DNA from: GCA-002050365 sp964237235
GTDB taxonomy: Bacteria; Acidobacteriota; Blastocatellia; Pyrinomonadales; Pyrinomonadaceae
Length of the DNA stretch: 64,000 nucleotides
Assembly: GCA_964237235.1 (NCBI GenBank)
Contig: CAXSGY010000003.1
Location: 1-64,000, forward strand
Reading direction: 5' to 3'
Shown here: one piece after another, positions 10,501 through 19,241 of the stretch
How positions within the stretch are numbered: the first letter of the stretch is position 1
How the letters are laid out: each line of letters starts with the position of its first letter
Made by a program: the position numbers and the translations under genes
The notes under the pieces: generated by a model
What the model was told of the DNA's origin: nothing
The model's input: the letters and a program-made list of their open reading frames with translations, nothing else
The model's database searches: none

Positions 10501-12688
10501 GAATCTGCCGAGTCAGGCGATTCAGAGCGAACTGGCGACCAAAACGACCGCGCCGAAAACTTCGGCGGCGGCAGAGACGCAAGCGAAAGAAAATCCGATT
10601 ACGACGGCGACGGAAACTCAGCAAACACCGATTGCCGAGAGCGAAAATTCAGCGAATAAATCCGGCATCTCGACAGTCAAAAATCAAGGCGAAACACCAG
10701 CCGAAAACACCGAGCCGATTAAATCAGAAAAAAGTCCAATTGAAAATGAAATATCGAGTTCCGGTTCGGAAATAGGTAGCTCTGACTCCCGCCTAACTTC
10801 TAATAATGTGCAGGAGCGTTCTAATAATTTATTAGACCAATCGCCACAACAAAAATTGCAGGAAGCGGAAACCGAGAAACCAAAGGCGCGAGTTGACTAC
10901 GCGGAACGCCCGAACCTTGCTGCAAAATTAAACGTCTTCACCGAGCGCGGAACAAAGGCGGCGATTGAGCCGAAAGTTGTTGACCAATCGGATTTGTTGA
11001 CTTCACTCGACGAAAACTATCCGCCGGAATTCCAACCGCGCGACCGTTCACGCGCCGCGTCAAAAGCGCAAATCTCGGAAATTGCCAACAAATTAAATCC
11101 AGAGTTTTTAGGTGATTCGCCAAAGGCTTCGGACGGCAGACCATTGGTTGTTCCCGTTTCAATGCCCGACGGAGCGACAAAATACGCGGTGATTTCCGGC
11201 AACGGAAGAACCGAAGGCATTCGTGAAGCATACAATTTGGACAATGAAGGCTCGAAGAAGTATTCCGAGTTCGCTAAATCGAAAGGTGCGAGCGATGCGA
11301 AGCAACCGGTTTACGTCGGTATTTTAGACCCGAACGAAATCAAAGATTTCCCGAACTTCGCCAAAGAAGCGAACGAATCGGCGACGGCGCAGATGTCGGC
11401 GACCGAACGCGCGAAAGCGGACGCGGAAAGACTGCCAAGCGACCTGATGAATAAATTTGTCGCATCAGATGACGGCACGATTCACGGCGCAGCGAACAGA
11501 GATTTCGTGCGCGGTTTCGTCGAGACTGTTCCGCAGAGTGAACGCGGCACGCTGCAAATGCCTGACGGCAGTTTATCGCAGGAAGGCGTTGCCCGCGTTA
11601 GAAATGCGATTTTCGCAAAAGCCTTTGGCGATTCACCGGAAGGACTGACGGCGATTCAGCGAATGTCCGAATCAACCGACAATAACGTCAAAAATATTAC
11701 GAACGCGCTGCTCGCCAAGAGCGGACATCTCGCGGCGTTAAAAGAAGCGGCGAGAGAAGGCACAAGATATAAAGAATTCGACATCGCGCCGGATTTGGGC
11801 AAGGCGATGGAAAAGTATGCGAGTCTGAAAGACGCGGGAACCTCGATTGACGATTATATCAAGCAAGGCAATCTGTTCGGGACGGAAACCACATCTTTGC
11901 AGTCGCGTCTGATGCAGGTTTTCGATTTTCATAAAAGAAGCGCGAAAGCCATTCGCGGCATTCTTGATAATTATTTATCAGCCGTCGAAGAAATCGGCAA
12001 TCCCAACCAGCAGAATTTATTTGGAGAAACGAACAGACCGAGTGCGGAATCCGTTCTCGAAGGAGCAGTCAGAAGTTATGAAAGAAACACCGTTGCCGAG
12101 CCGACCGAGCAGTTCGGCTTATTCAACCAAAATTCGCGGCGAGAAAACCGATCCGAAGCACGTCAGCCGGGTGATGATAATGCTGCACAAATTGAGCCGA
12201 AAGCAGCAGCGTCGCAAATCTCTGACCGACGACTATCCGAAGGACGCGCCGCGGTAGAGCCGGAAACATCGAATGGCGAAATAAAAGATCAGGCGGAACG
12301 AATCGCCAAACTCCTCAACGATGATCCTGACAAAATGCGCCGCGTCATATTAGGACAAGAACCGCTTCCCGAAGGATTAGAGGGCGCGAGTGTCGCCAAA
12401 GCGATGGAAGAGCGCGCGGCGGAAAGAGGCGACGTGCAGATGGTCAAAGACATCGCCAATTCGCCGCTCGCCTCCGAAACGAGCCGCCGCGCCCCCGACA
12501 GTCCAATCGCTCAAATTCAGGAGATTCAAGCGGCGCGGGAAACAAAAGCGCAGAAGCGGCTCGGTAAAAAATCGGTGGAAGATGAAAAAGCTCAAATCGC
12601 CGACGAAATTAAAAAGAGCGCGCAGGAATCCGTTTCAAAGAAATCCGACTGGCGTTCTTTTATCAAAGAAATTCGGTGCAATTATTAA
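7535..12688 (+). CDS. Large polyvalent protein: lysozyme-like domain plus ParB-like domain
   Basis: 1717 aa. Residues ~25-160 look like a lysozyme/transglycosylase fold: VISYESAG with candidate catalytic Glu46, then a WGQHRGTIQYGEPQ segment. Residues ~700-960 are Ala/Gly-rich with several hydrophobic stretches. Residues ~1140-1460 are a ddrB-type ParB domain with the SGNGR signature at about 1221-1225, ending in helices. The C-terminus is a charged coil. Fusions of many domains in one phage protein are known as polyvalent proteins, thought to be injected with the DNA. A muralytic N-terminus also recalls T7 gp16. Catalysis by either domain is unproven. The start overlaps the previous stop by one base. 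Confidence 0.7.
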   Translation: MPDSLDDFLDGKLKPSSDNVRGAAMRRGAEKLGIDPVDYATVISYESAGSFDPWKAGPTTKWGQHRGTIQYGEPQRKKYGVYQGQSFEDQVENSNVKYLQDAGVKPGASLLDIYKAINGGDVSVSKNASDGINKITGQKNTIATHVEKMTQEHRPKIIERFFSNDLDSLLDGGSSPKTPTAPANNGDALDSFLDASPKENSRTEISPTFPQTVAPVKENDFAINEQVKSANDPNSPRAAVLLTDSRNQLQTIPPDQQTLFTSVSTPNGTLLVNNDKARKLGLKDAPQIFKYVEKNGFANLIGKVEDVGNQTADGITLRTEKDGKELTSSIISPISIEAQSQIDLQSHPDATNQEVLPTRDAAAKRLQETENEDLASLGTAQVGATDYDAKYPSPAVPAQSSATQKQVQKKIQPNIAPAESDADYKTWLDYKNKFEGANLTDSHDTRAKFHQDLAANSSFGSDVKIDAKTNSPQIQSENSQVAANQPNAVESPDAAPAQLPINRRALPAVEAKNDAEVLSKSSAGGATVDLEQKPANMTANEYLLKSAISPVAAKYGLTNDEINNYVATKKAQYYGSINNQDLPKYVAALKKGKGNAQVEINIPLADVNEILQRRSNESSVNDDLVNPAVRAQVGLEENNLEGGLEKNQQNIAQLRQMETDRTPEGQLRRQAENNIYNSPLSGGTNAEVEEEYQRLKKIEDEKLSPESHDILKQIGYGLNNAAAGTQFEDVGNAVGGAVGALGSTSYQLAGLARFEPIHRVAEGAANSALSYLGYAPNNSDSVERLLRNIGEGGEIIDTASSEYAPVRGKIANFLGKQAVELPKFIGATALSGGNVVLSSAILSGTESLGRGNTLTSAGADAAKGAVFGGMLEGGSALGKALENGIVNGATKDAAKNLVGWVAGNGVRVGTVTGGSFLAAKAGGADNKDAGLEALKMLILDVGLGGREKYGEVKDLSGKVIRDWRNGEFKDYGFALNKDGAVDVYDLTGKNLPSQAIQSELATKTTAPKTSAAAETQAKENPITTATETQQTPIAESENSANKSGISTVKNQGETPAENTEPIKSEKSPIENEISSSGSEIGSSDSRLTSNNVQERSNNLLDQSPQQKLQEAETEKPKARVDYAERPNLAAKLNVFTERGTKAAIEPKVVDQSDLLTSLDENYPPEFQPRDRSRAASKAQISEIANKLNPEFLGDSPKASDGRPLVVPVSMPDGATKYAVISGNGRTEGIREAYNLDNEGSKKYSEFAKSKGASDAKQPVYVGILDPNEIKDFPNFAKEANESATAQMSATERAKADAERLPSDLMNKFVASDDGTIHGAANRDFVRGFVETVPQSERGTLQMPDGSLSQEGVARVRNAIFAKAFGDSPEGLTAIQRMSESTDNNVKNITNALLAKSGHLAALKEAAREGTRYKEFDIAPDLGKAMEKYASLKDAGTSIDDYIKQGNLFGTETTSLQSRLMQVFDFHKRSAKAIRGILDNYLSAVEEIGNPNQQNLFGETNRPSAESVLEGAVRSYERNTVAEPTEQFGLFNQNSRRENRSEARQPGDDNAAQIEPKAAASQISDRRLSEGRAAVEPETSNGEIKDQAERIAKLLNDDPDKMRRVILGQEPLPEGLEGASVAKAMEERAAERGDVQMVKDIANSPLASETSRRAPDSPIAQIQEIQAARETKAQKRLGKKSVEDEKAQIADEIKKSAQESVSKKSDWRSFIKEIRCNY

Positions 12689-12709
12689 ATTATATTTTGC
12701 TGTTAAATT

Positions 12710-14488
12710 ATGTTCTGTCTGCCTAAACAACACGCGCAAAAGTTCGTCGAAGCCTTGATTAAAGGCGAGATTAACCCCGAAAAATTATCCGCAATGTCGT
12801 CGGACGAACGACGGGCGGAATTTTCAAAATTCGTCGGCGAAGAAAACGCTTCCGATGTTAATTCCTTGTTTGAAAGCAAACTGCTTCTCAAAAATCAGAA
12901 GCAGGGATATATAACTTGGGCGAAAAACGTCGGCGGCATAAAACTCGAAACGCGGCGCAATATAATTTCTCAAATTGAAAACCTCGATAAGATTTTATCG
13001 CCCGCCGAAGAAAAAGGTTTTTTGAAAGATTTAGCCGCTCAAAAATTGGGCGTTGCCGTCTCTTTTGAAGAAGCGAAAAATATCACTGAATTGACCGGCA
13101 AACTCAAATCCGTTGCCGAACAAAAAGACGAAGCCGGCAATCACACGGTCGAGTATTTTGAAGCGTTGGCAAACACCAAAAAATATGTCCAGTCCTTAAA
13201 TGAAAATCCCGTGATGGCGCACACCGTTTCGATTCTGAGAAACTTCCTGCTCGCGTCCGTCAAAACGCCGCTCAAGGTTTTAACCGAAACGACAATCAAC
13301 CGCGGAGTCGAAGGATTGATTAAAAAAGTCGTTTACGGTGCCAAAAACGGCGCGAATCCCGACTTTGCCAATGACTACGCCCAACGCGCCAGAGAAGTTT
13401 ATCAAAAGACCGGCTTCAATATGAGTTCGATGAACTCGATGGACGAAGGCGATATGTTCGGCGACGCTTTTGCTCATCACGAAGGAACTTCAAGTTACAC
13501 AGACGGAAAAATCGGCGCGCTTCGACAAGGTTTTCGCGTCGTCGCCAAAGGCTTAGACCGCGCCGTCATTCATTACGGACACGGCATTGTTTTTTCGGCG
13601 CATTTTAACGGCGCGTTTGCTCATTCGGTTGATTTGGAATCAACCGGAATCGCTAAAGCCGAAGGATTGGAAGGCGAGGAATTAAAAAATCGCGCGCTCG
13701 AGCTGTCCAGGTCGGCGATGAAAATCGGAACGACCGATAAATTAGGAAAGGAAATCAGAGCGCAGGCGCAGGAAGACGCGATGCGCGTGACGAACACGAA
13801 TAATACTTACGGCGGATTCGTCGCCAAAGGACTGAAAACCGCGCTCAATTCCATTCCCGGCTTGCAGTGGCTGAGACTCGGCGATTTGACCGTTCCCTTC
13901 AGCAAAATCCCTGGCAATATCGTCGCCAACTCGCTCGGCGTGGCGGGACTTGATTTGCCGCGCGCCGCCTATGAATATAAACAGGCGTGGAACGAATACG
14001 CGGAAACGGGAAAAGGAAATTTCGTTCAGCCGACCCGCACGCTCGTGCGCGCCGTCGGCTCGATGGCAGCCGCCGCGCTGATCGCGTCGCAGATTGACGC
14101 AAAGCACTATGACGAGAAAAAGGGAATGATCAAAATCGGTAACTACTGGGTTTCGCTCGAACTCTTCGGGCTGCTCGGACCGGCTGTCAACGGTTTTATC
14201 CGGGCGAAACAATCCAAGTCGAACGAATATAAGATCGCCAATTATGCGAAGGGCGCGAGCGAAGGATTAAAGAAACTGCCGGGCGTGTCTGAAATCGTTG
14301 ATTTGAGCGAGTACGGATTCAAGGATTACGTCGAAAACTTCGTCAAATCCCGGATTAGTCCGGCAATCGCCTCGGATACTTATAAATCGGTTCACGAAGG
14401 AACTCCGCTGCCATTGCTGATCGGCGCGAAAATGAAAAGCGATGCTCAGAGACGGCAAGAAGAAAGAGAAAAAGCGGCACAGAAATAA
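12710..14488 (+). CDS. Polyvalent-protein-associated phage protein, 592 aa
   Basis: It begins CLPKQHAQKFVEALIKG, then has a SLFESKLLLKNQKQG segment, a pattern I associate with domains found inside large polyvalent phage proteins. The middle has amphipathic helices and the C-terminal third has Ala-rich hydrophobic segments (around SMAAAALIASQI and LFGLLGPAVNGFI) that may contact membrane. No ribosome site is visible; the leader is AT-only. The gene is in the same frame as the preceding 1717-aa ORF, separated by two TAA stops (12686 and 12704), so it may be a natural split of a longer polyvalent protein. It ends the late operon, before a terminator. Confidence 0.6.
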   Translation: MFCLPKQHAQKFVEALIKGEINPEKLSAMSSDERRAEFSKFVGEENASDVNSLFESKLLLKNQKQGYITWAKNVGGIKLETRRNIISQIENLDKILSPAEEKGFLKDLAAQKLGVAVSFEEAKNITELTGKLKSVAEQKDEAGNHTVEYFEALANTKKYVQSLNENPVMAHTVSILRNFLLASVKTPLKVLTETTINRGVEGLIKKVVYGAKNGANPDFANDYAQRAREVYQKTGFNMSSMNSMDEGDMFGDAFAHHEGTSSYTDGKIGALRQGFRVVAKGLDRAVIHYGHGIVFSAHFNGAFAHSVDLESTGIAKAEGLEGEELKNRALELSRSAMKIGTTDKLGKEIRAQAQEDAMRVTNTNNTYGGFVAKGLKTALNSIPGLQWLRLGDLTVPFSKIPGNIVANSLGVAGLDLPRAAYEYKQAWNEYAETGKGNFVQPTRTLVRAVGSMAAAALIASQIDAKHYDEKKGMIKIGNYWVSLELFGLLGPAVNGFIRAKQSKSNEYKIANYAKGASEGLKKLPGVSEIVDLSEYGFKDYVENFVKSRISPAIASDTYKSVHEGTPLPLLIGAKMKSDAQRRQEEREKAAQK

Positions 14489-14529
14489 AAATGACCTTTT
14501 ACAGCTGCTGCATTTGAGATGAAACGACT

Positions 14530-14562
14530 AGCCCGCTTCCGTTAAAATGAGCGGGCTTTTTA
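14530..14562 (+). terminator. Rho-independent terminator of the polyvalent operon
   Basis: A 7-bp stem (14530-14536 with 14551-14557, AGCCCGC/GCGGGCT) and a 14-nt loop are followed by a T run. It closes the rightward operon 4993-14488 and marks the left border of the accessory region. Confidence 0.85.
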
Positions 14563-14678
14563 GTTTCAAGAATTGAACACAAAGGCGAAAGTAAAAAGAA
14601 GGTGAATAGAGATTTATTGCGGCAAGATAAAAGGAGAAACGCAATTGCTGTTGCAAATATCTATAAATTACGGCTCTT

Positions 14679-15875
14679 TTACTCGTCAATCCTAAAGTGC
14701 TTTCTCAATTCTTCTATAATCTCCGGCGTTATATTTTCAATTTCTTCCAATTTTTGAGCCTCACTGTAATAGCTAAAATACATTTCTAGTTTATAAGCTA
14801 AATTCTCATCAATATTTAGAACCTCTTGAAAAAGTCTAGAATCTTTGGAATTTGGATCAACCTTTTCTAAATTGCCGTCGCCGGAAATTATGTTCTTTAT
14901 ATTTCTTAGTGTTGTTATAGATAAATCAAGTCCTGAACTTCCGGCAATCGTTAAGAGAGATTCAATACTCCTATTTAAGTTTTTAATCTCGGTTGTCAAT
15001 TTAGGAATTTCATTCTTTAGAAGATCTTTAAGTTCGCTGACATCTGATCTGGGCGTTGAATTGCCTCTAAAATCTTCCAAATCAATTTGAAAAGTGTCAG
15101 AAACATACTGATTTGTGTGCGGGTGTAGGTAGGCGGCAGCGGCATTAATTTTTCTTAATTCTCTATTTTGCGGTTGAAATAACTCAGTTGTCGTGTTCCA
15201 AAATAAATTAAATGTTTTGTTCGGCGGAAAATATTTCGTCCCGTTTGTAATCAATGATGGAATATTATCAGGTCTAGCCCATAACATCATTTCCGGAAAT
15301 GAAAAGGATACATCAAGAGCAGGCATTGAACCGACGTTAGATATTTTGATATAGACCATTCTACTATTACGAATTTCCGCAAAAATATTAATCAAAGGCA
15401 AAACTGCAATTCGTCTATTACGAACATCATTAATTTCATAATCCTCCATTGCCTCTGACTTAAAGTTAAAGCGTTTGTAATACTTTCTGTCTTTTGCTTG
15501 ATGTGGAGCGCGGTCACTTCTTGGTATTTGAACAGCAAAAATAGAATTCGTCGCCGACAGTTGAATCTGTGAAATGATGACATTATCAACGCGGGGACTG
15601 ATATTACTCGTTATGATATTTTCCAATGTTTCACGCGAAATTCTTGCGTGGTCAACTCCGACATCTCCAATAACTGGTAAATTATCTTTCTCAGCTATGC
15701 CATAAATTATTATTCCTCCGTCCGAATTAGCAAAGGACGAGACATCTTTAGAAATTTCGTGCCGATTATTTTTGTCTAGAGCGTCGCTGTCTTTGTAGTC
15801 AAGGTGCAAATCTTCTTGCACTTTGTCGGTAATGAGCCTCTTTATGTGAGCAATATCAGTTGGCAAGTCTATCAT
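14679..15875 (-). CDS. AlbA_2/Schlafen-like ATP-binding domain protein
   Basis: 398 aa. Residues ~18-60 show the AlbA_2 signature: an LDYKDS strand, an acidic/basic helix leading to KDVSSFANSDGG, then IIIYGIAE. Residues ~60-150 complete the domain up to a KYYKRFNFKSE segment. The middle has beta strands, and residues ~275-310 form a short coiled coil (LKDLLKNEIPKLTTEIKNL). AlbA_2 domains occur in putative regulators and in several anti-phage proteins, where they may bind nucleotides or RNA. The gene lies 62 bp downstream of a nuclease-like gene on the same strand, suggesting an operon. Its base composition is AT-richer than the phage backbone, consistent with acquired cargo. Confidence 0.7.
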   Translation of the reverse strand: MIDLPTDIAHIKRLITDKVQEDLHLDYKDSDALDKNNRHEISKDVSSFANSDGGIIIYGIAEKDNLPVIGDVGVDHARISRETLENIITSNISPRVDNVIISQIQLSATNSIFAVQIPRSDRAPHQAKDRKYYKRFNFKSEAMEDYEINDVRNRRIAVLPLINIFAEIRNSRMVYIKISNVGSMPALDVSFSFPEMMLWARPDNIPSLITNGTKYFPPNKTFNLFWNTTTELFQPQNRELRKINAAAAYLHPHTNQYVSDTFQIDLEDFRGNSTPRSDVSELKDLLKNEIPKLTTEIKNLNRSIESLLTIAGSSGLDLSITTLRNIKNIISGDGNLEKVDPNSKDSRLFQEVLNIDENLAYKLEMYFSYYSEAQKLEEIENITPEIIEELRKHFRIDE

Positions 15876-15937
15876 TGTTTTTCTTTCTTCGTTCTATTTA
15901 TTTCCGACTTAAAATCTTTCCACTCGTTCATAGAATT

Positions 15938-16957
15938 CTATTTCCAAATTGCCTTTCTTTTCATAACAAGTTCGTTGTATTTTTCATTTAACAAATCATC
16001 AAACGAATCTGGATCTAATAAAACTTTTTCAATATCTTCTTTACCGAAGAGCAAAATTAATTTTTGATTGGTTAAATTTTCTACATTTTCTACTGCGCCG
16101 CTTGTGAAGCCCGACATTGACATAAAAATTCCGTTCGTATCGGCTCTTTGATTTAGTTTTCCAAAAAGATGGTTAATGTCAGAAGGTGCGGATTTCTCAT
16201 TTTCCCACTTGCACTCTATTAAATAAAATTCGCGGTTTTGATAAATAATAACGTCTATTTCTTCATAGGAAGTTTTTACGCTTTCCGATTGCTGCCAACC
16301 GGCAAATTCTATTGCTTTAGCTATCAATTTTTGAAAATCTCGACCTCTTTGCTGAGGAGCAAGGTGAGAAACGCGGTCAAAATCTTCGCTGATAGATTTC
16401 CCTTTGTGCCAAATTTCAAACTGTTTGCGCCCTTCCGGTGTGCTTTGATAACAACCAATCGTTACATCATTAAGCAGACCGAAGCCTTTCAAAAAATCTA
16501 TATTCAAATGGTATTCAATCCTGTCGGCAATTTCAGGCGAAACTAAGTCGTCAATACAAACTTCACCGTATTTTCCATCTCGTTTATATACCTCTGATAG
16601 AGCTTCCAAGATTTGATAACGAAAATCTTGATATTTTTTAACTTTGTCCGAATCTACAAGATTTCTATTTTCGACTTCTTGGATTCCGAAACAAGTAATG
16701 TCGCACGGCTCGCTATAACCCGTTCCTCTTATGAGGTTTTTATCTTCGAGTTCTTCAACCGTTCTGGCAAAAAAATCTTCGTCAATATCATCTGATTTTC
16801 TGAGGATGCCGTAAACGCTACCGCCGACGCTTCTTTCCCACCAACCATAAAGTTCTTTTAAGATAAGATTTTCTAATTCAACTTTTTGCATCATAATTTT
16901 TGACATATAAAACCGACACACATCTAAACCAAAGAAAATAATTCTTTTCTTCAACAT
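15938..16957 (-). CDS. Mrr-like PD-(D/E)xK restriction endonuclease domain protein
   Basis: 339 aa. The C-terminal half carries a RGRDFQKLIAKAIE helix, then YEEIDVIIY, then FYLIECKW. This fits the E-x(n)-D-x(n)-ECK pattern of Mrr_cat-type nucleases that cut modified or foreign DNA. The N-terminal ~180 residues look like two winged-helix-type modules (EELEDKNLIRG; FGLLNDVTIG). I keep the ATG at 16957, which has a GGGGGAAG just upstream, but starts at 16906 or 16894 are possible. It is the first gene of a two-gene leftward unit with the AlbA_2 protein, which reads as a compact defence pair. No methyltransferase is nearby. Confidence 0.7.
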   Translation of the reverse strand: MLKKRIIFFGLDVCRFYMSKIMMQKVELENLILKELYGWWERSVGGSVYGILRKSDDIDEDFFARTVEELEDKNLIRGTGYSEPCDITCFGIQEVENRNLVDSDKVKKYQDFRYQILEALSEVYKRDGKYGEVCIDDLVSPEIADRIEYHLNIDFLKGFGLLNDVTIGCYQSTPEGRKQFEIWHKGKSISEDFDRVSHLAPQQRGRDFQKLIAKAIEFAGWQQSESVKTSYEEIDVIIYQNREFYLIECKWENEKSAPSDINHLFGKLNQRADTNGIFMSMSGFTSGAVENVENLTNQKLILLFGKEDIEKVLLDPDSFDDLLNEKYNELVMKRKAIWK

Positions 16958-17348
16958 CTTCCCCCAAAGATGCTGATCAGTTTGGCGGTCGTCGGCTATG
17001 AATTCAGATTAGCAATTTCTGAATGTTGTAAGACTTGTGGTTGGAAATATAGGACGGTTTGGAATGAGAGTCAAGAAAGATTCCATTTCCGTCATCGCAA
17101 ACAATATGACTTCAAACGATTGTATAATACAACCAAATATTGACTCATTTGCAAAACTCGTCTAAATTACTCATCAACAAAGTTTCAGGTTTTTATTGCT
17201 ACTGAAAACCGACGACCAACGAAATCAGCTTCGACATTTTGGGGAAAATGCCGAAGAGAAAAGAATTCTTCAGGAGTGAAATTTCAATTTTCATTCCGAG
17301 TCATATTCTTTGCAATGAGTTCGGCAGTCTCGGTTCTTTCGTTATGCG
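16958..17348. other. Divergent intergenic region without a gene
   Basis: 391 bp between the leftward nuclease gene and the rightward lipoprotein gene. I find no ORF worth calling. A good -10-like TATAAT lies at about 17125-17130 without a convincing -35. An imperfect hairpin (TTCGACATTTT, four G, AAAATGCCGAA) sits near 17231-17256. Both flanking units should have their promoters here. Confidence 0.5.
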
Positions 17349-17360
17349 ATGGTGAATAAA

Positions 17361-18230
17361 ATGAACAACAGATTAAATTTTTTGCTCGCTCTGGTCGTCC
17401 TAATTTTTCTGGCGTTCGGTTGCAGTTCAGCCGGCAACGAGAAGATTTCGACCGAAACAAAAACGTCGTTTACTCCAGCAGCCGAAGCAAGTCCTGGAAT
17501 CATTTCGCCGCCTGTCATCGCGGACGCAGCAACCAAAGAAAATAAATCAAAAATTGAATCGGTTAAAATTGCAACGGTTATCAGCGAAAATGCCAGCCTG
17601 CGTAAAACCGGAAGTCAAAACGGAGAAATTCTTGATGTCATTCCCGAAGGCGCAAGCATTGAAGTCGTCAGGCAAAAGGGAGCTTGGTTTTATGTTCGGG
17701 TAGATGAAAAAACCGGATGGATGCACGGCAATACGATCCGTTACAGCGATGCGTCAAATGATGATCACATCGCTCCCTCGGATGATTATGTGACGGTGTC
17801 CGATTCAACCCCTGAACCGGCTCCGTCGCTCGAACCAGTCAGAACCGCGCCCGCTTATTCACCGTCCGCGCCCGTCACTCGTTACGAGCCGACACCGGAA
17901 ATTTACACGCCGAGAACTTACCCGACACCCGCCTCGAATGATGAACGGGAGCCAGCCGTAGCCTCATCAACGGCGACCGCTATTTGTGTTGACGGAACAG
18001 TAAGTTATAGCGCGAATCGGCAAGGCACTTGCTCACATCACGGCGGCGTAAATAGTTGGCTCGGCGGTTCAAACTCAAGCGAAAACCCCAAGAGCGAAAG
18101 CACACATTCGCCGGGTTACCCGAGCGATTCCGCAGACCGACCGAAAACCATTAGTGTGCGCGGTTATACTCGCAAGGACGGCACGTATGTCGCGCCTTAT
18201 AAAAGAAGTGCGCCGCGTAGGAGAAATTGA
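17361..18230 (+). CDS. Lipoprotein with SH3b and DUF3761 domains
   Basis: Start chosen at the ATG at 17361, preceded by GGTGA; an in-frame ATG at 17349 would add four residues. A lipoprotein signal ends in FLAFGC, so the mature protein is lipid-anchored. Next comes a bacterial SH3 domain (SENASLRKTG ... ASIEVVRQKGAWFYVRV ... GWMHGNTI), then a Pro/Ser/Thr-rich linker, then a DUF3761 motif (DGTVSYSANRQGTCSHHGG). The C-terminal tail is basic. SH3b domains often bind peptidoglycan, so an envelope role is likely. A shorter paralogue with the same two domains lies at 19242-19754, on the other side of a TonB_C gene. The genes look like host-type envelope functions carried as cargo. Confidence 0.75.
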   Translation: MNNRLNFLLALVVLIFLAFGCSSAGNEKISTETKTSFTPAAEASPGIISPPVIADAATKENKSKIESVKIATVISENASLRKTGSQNGEILDVIPEGASIEVVRQKGAWFYVRVDEKTGWMHGNTIRYSDASNDDHIAPSDDYVTVSDSTPEPAPSLEPVRTAPAYSPSAPVTRYEPTPEIYTPRTYPTPASNDEREPAVASSTATAICVDGTVSYSANRQGTCSHHGGVNSWLGGSNSSENPKSESTHSPGYPSDSADRPKTISVRGYTRKDGTYVAPYKRSAPRRRN

Positions 18231-18251
18231 TTTCTTGACGGAGTTTAATTT

Positions 18252-19232
18252 ATGAAATTTTACTTTTCAACAATTTTGATTTTGGTTTTTGCTTTTGGAG
18301 CTTTTGGGCAAGATTCTGTTTATGTAAATGAACAATACAATTTTTCATTTATTCCGCCGACCGGTTCAAAGCAAGATACAAAAACAAATTACTTAGCTTC
18401 CTATGTTTGTAGGGTCAACACCTGTCCCGTTGCTGGATTGTTCGCGCTGATGAACATTGAAAAAATTAATTCAACAATGGCTGAAATGGTCAGACTTTTG
18501 CAAAGCAAAGATTTCCAAGAGGAAATAACTCAAATCGCTGTCAAAAGTTTCAGCCCAGAATATAATGCAACAGTTTTGTCAAAAAAATATACCGCTTTTG
18601 ATGGGAGACCTGGAATTCGTGTTGACGTAAATTTCATAATTAAAGACGAAAGTTATACAGGAAGTTTAATCGCAATTTATGTTAAAGAAAGAAACGCCAT
18701 TTTAGCTTTTTCGTTTGCAACTTTCGATGCCCAATCAGACAAATGGAACAGAATTAGCGAAAATACAATTCGCTCCTTTAAGTTAACGCCGATTAATTCA
18801 AAAACAATAAAACCGCCTCGTGAAGGAATTGCGGTAAGAATTGCGCCAAATCAAAACACGATTAAACCGCCGCGCGAAGGCATCGCAACGCGAATTAGCG
18901 GTGAAGATTCTTACCCGCCGCCGCCGCCTCTGCCTCCACCGCCCGTCGTGCCAAAGAAAATTAGTGGCGGAGTCTTAAACGGCAAGGCGTTAGAACTTCC
19001 AAAGCCTGAATATCCGAATGCGGCAAAAGCGGTTCGAGCAAGCGGAACGGTCGTTGTTCAAATAACAATCAATGAAGACGGCAACGTAATTTCAGCAACG
19101 GCGGTAAGTGGGCATCCATTGTTGCGAGAAGCAGCAGAAAAAGCGGCTTTTCAGGCAAAATTTGCACGAACTTTATTGAGCGGTCAACCAGTTAGCGTTG
19201 TTGGCATTCTTAATTATAATTTTACACCGTGA
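18252..19232 (+). CDS. Secreted protein with C-terminal TonB domain
   Basis: 326 aa with a signal peptide ending near AFG. The central part (~residues 20-175) is a small globular region with two Cys. It is followed by two copies of a ~20-aa unit containing IKPPREGIA, and a poly-Pro linker. Residues ~250-326 form a TonB_C-like domain (YPNAAKAVRASGTVVVQI ... AVSGHPLLREAAEKAA). Proteins of this shape are common in Acidobacteriota and may act in energy transduction or as periplasmic adaptors; a real TonB role needs ExbB/D partners, not seen here. It follows the SH3 lipoprotein gene by 21 bp. Confidence 0.7.
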   Translation: MKFYFSTILILVFAFGAFGQDSVYVNEQYNFSFIPPTGSKQDTKTNYLASYVCRVNTCPVAGLFALMNIEKINSTMAEMVRLLQSKDFQEEITQIAVKSFSPEYNATVLSKKYTAFDGRPGIRVDVNFIIKDESYTGSLIAIYVKERNAILAFSFATFDAQSDKWNRISENTIRSFKLTPINSKTIKPPREGIAVRIAPNQNTIKPPREGIATRISGEDSYPPPPPLPPPPVVPKKISGGVLNGKALELPKPEYPNAAKAVRASGTVVVQITINEDGNVISATAVSGHPLLREAAEKAAFQAKFARTLLSGQPVSVVGILNYNFTP

Positions 19233-19241
19233 AATAAATCT

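Noticed and set aside
17231..17256. Hairpin before the SH3 lipoprotein gene as a riboswitch or terminator
   Set aside because: A single imperfect stem without T run or conserved aptamer features; noted only as part of the intergenic region.
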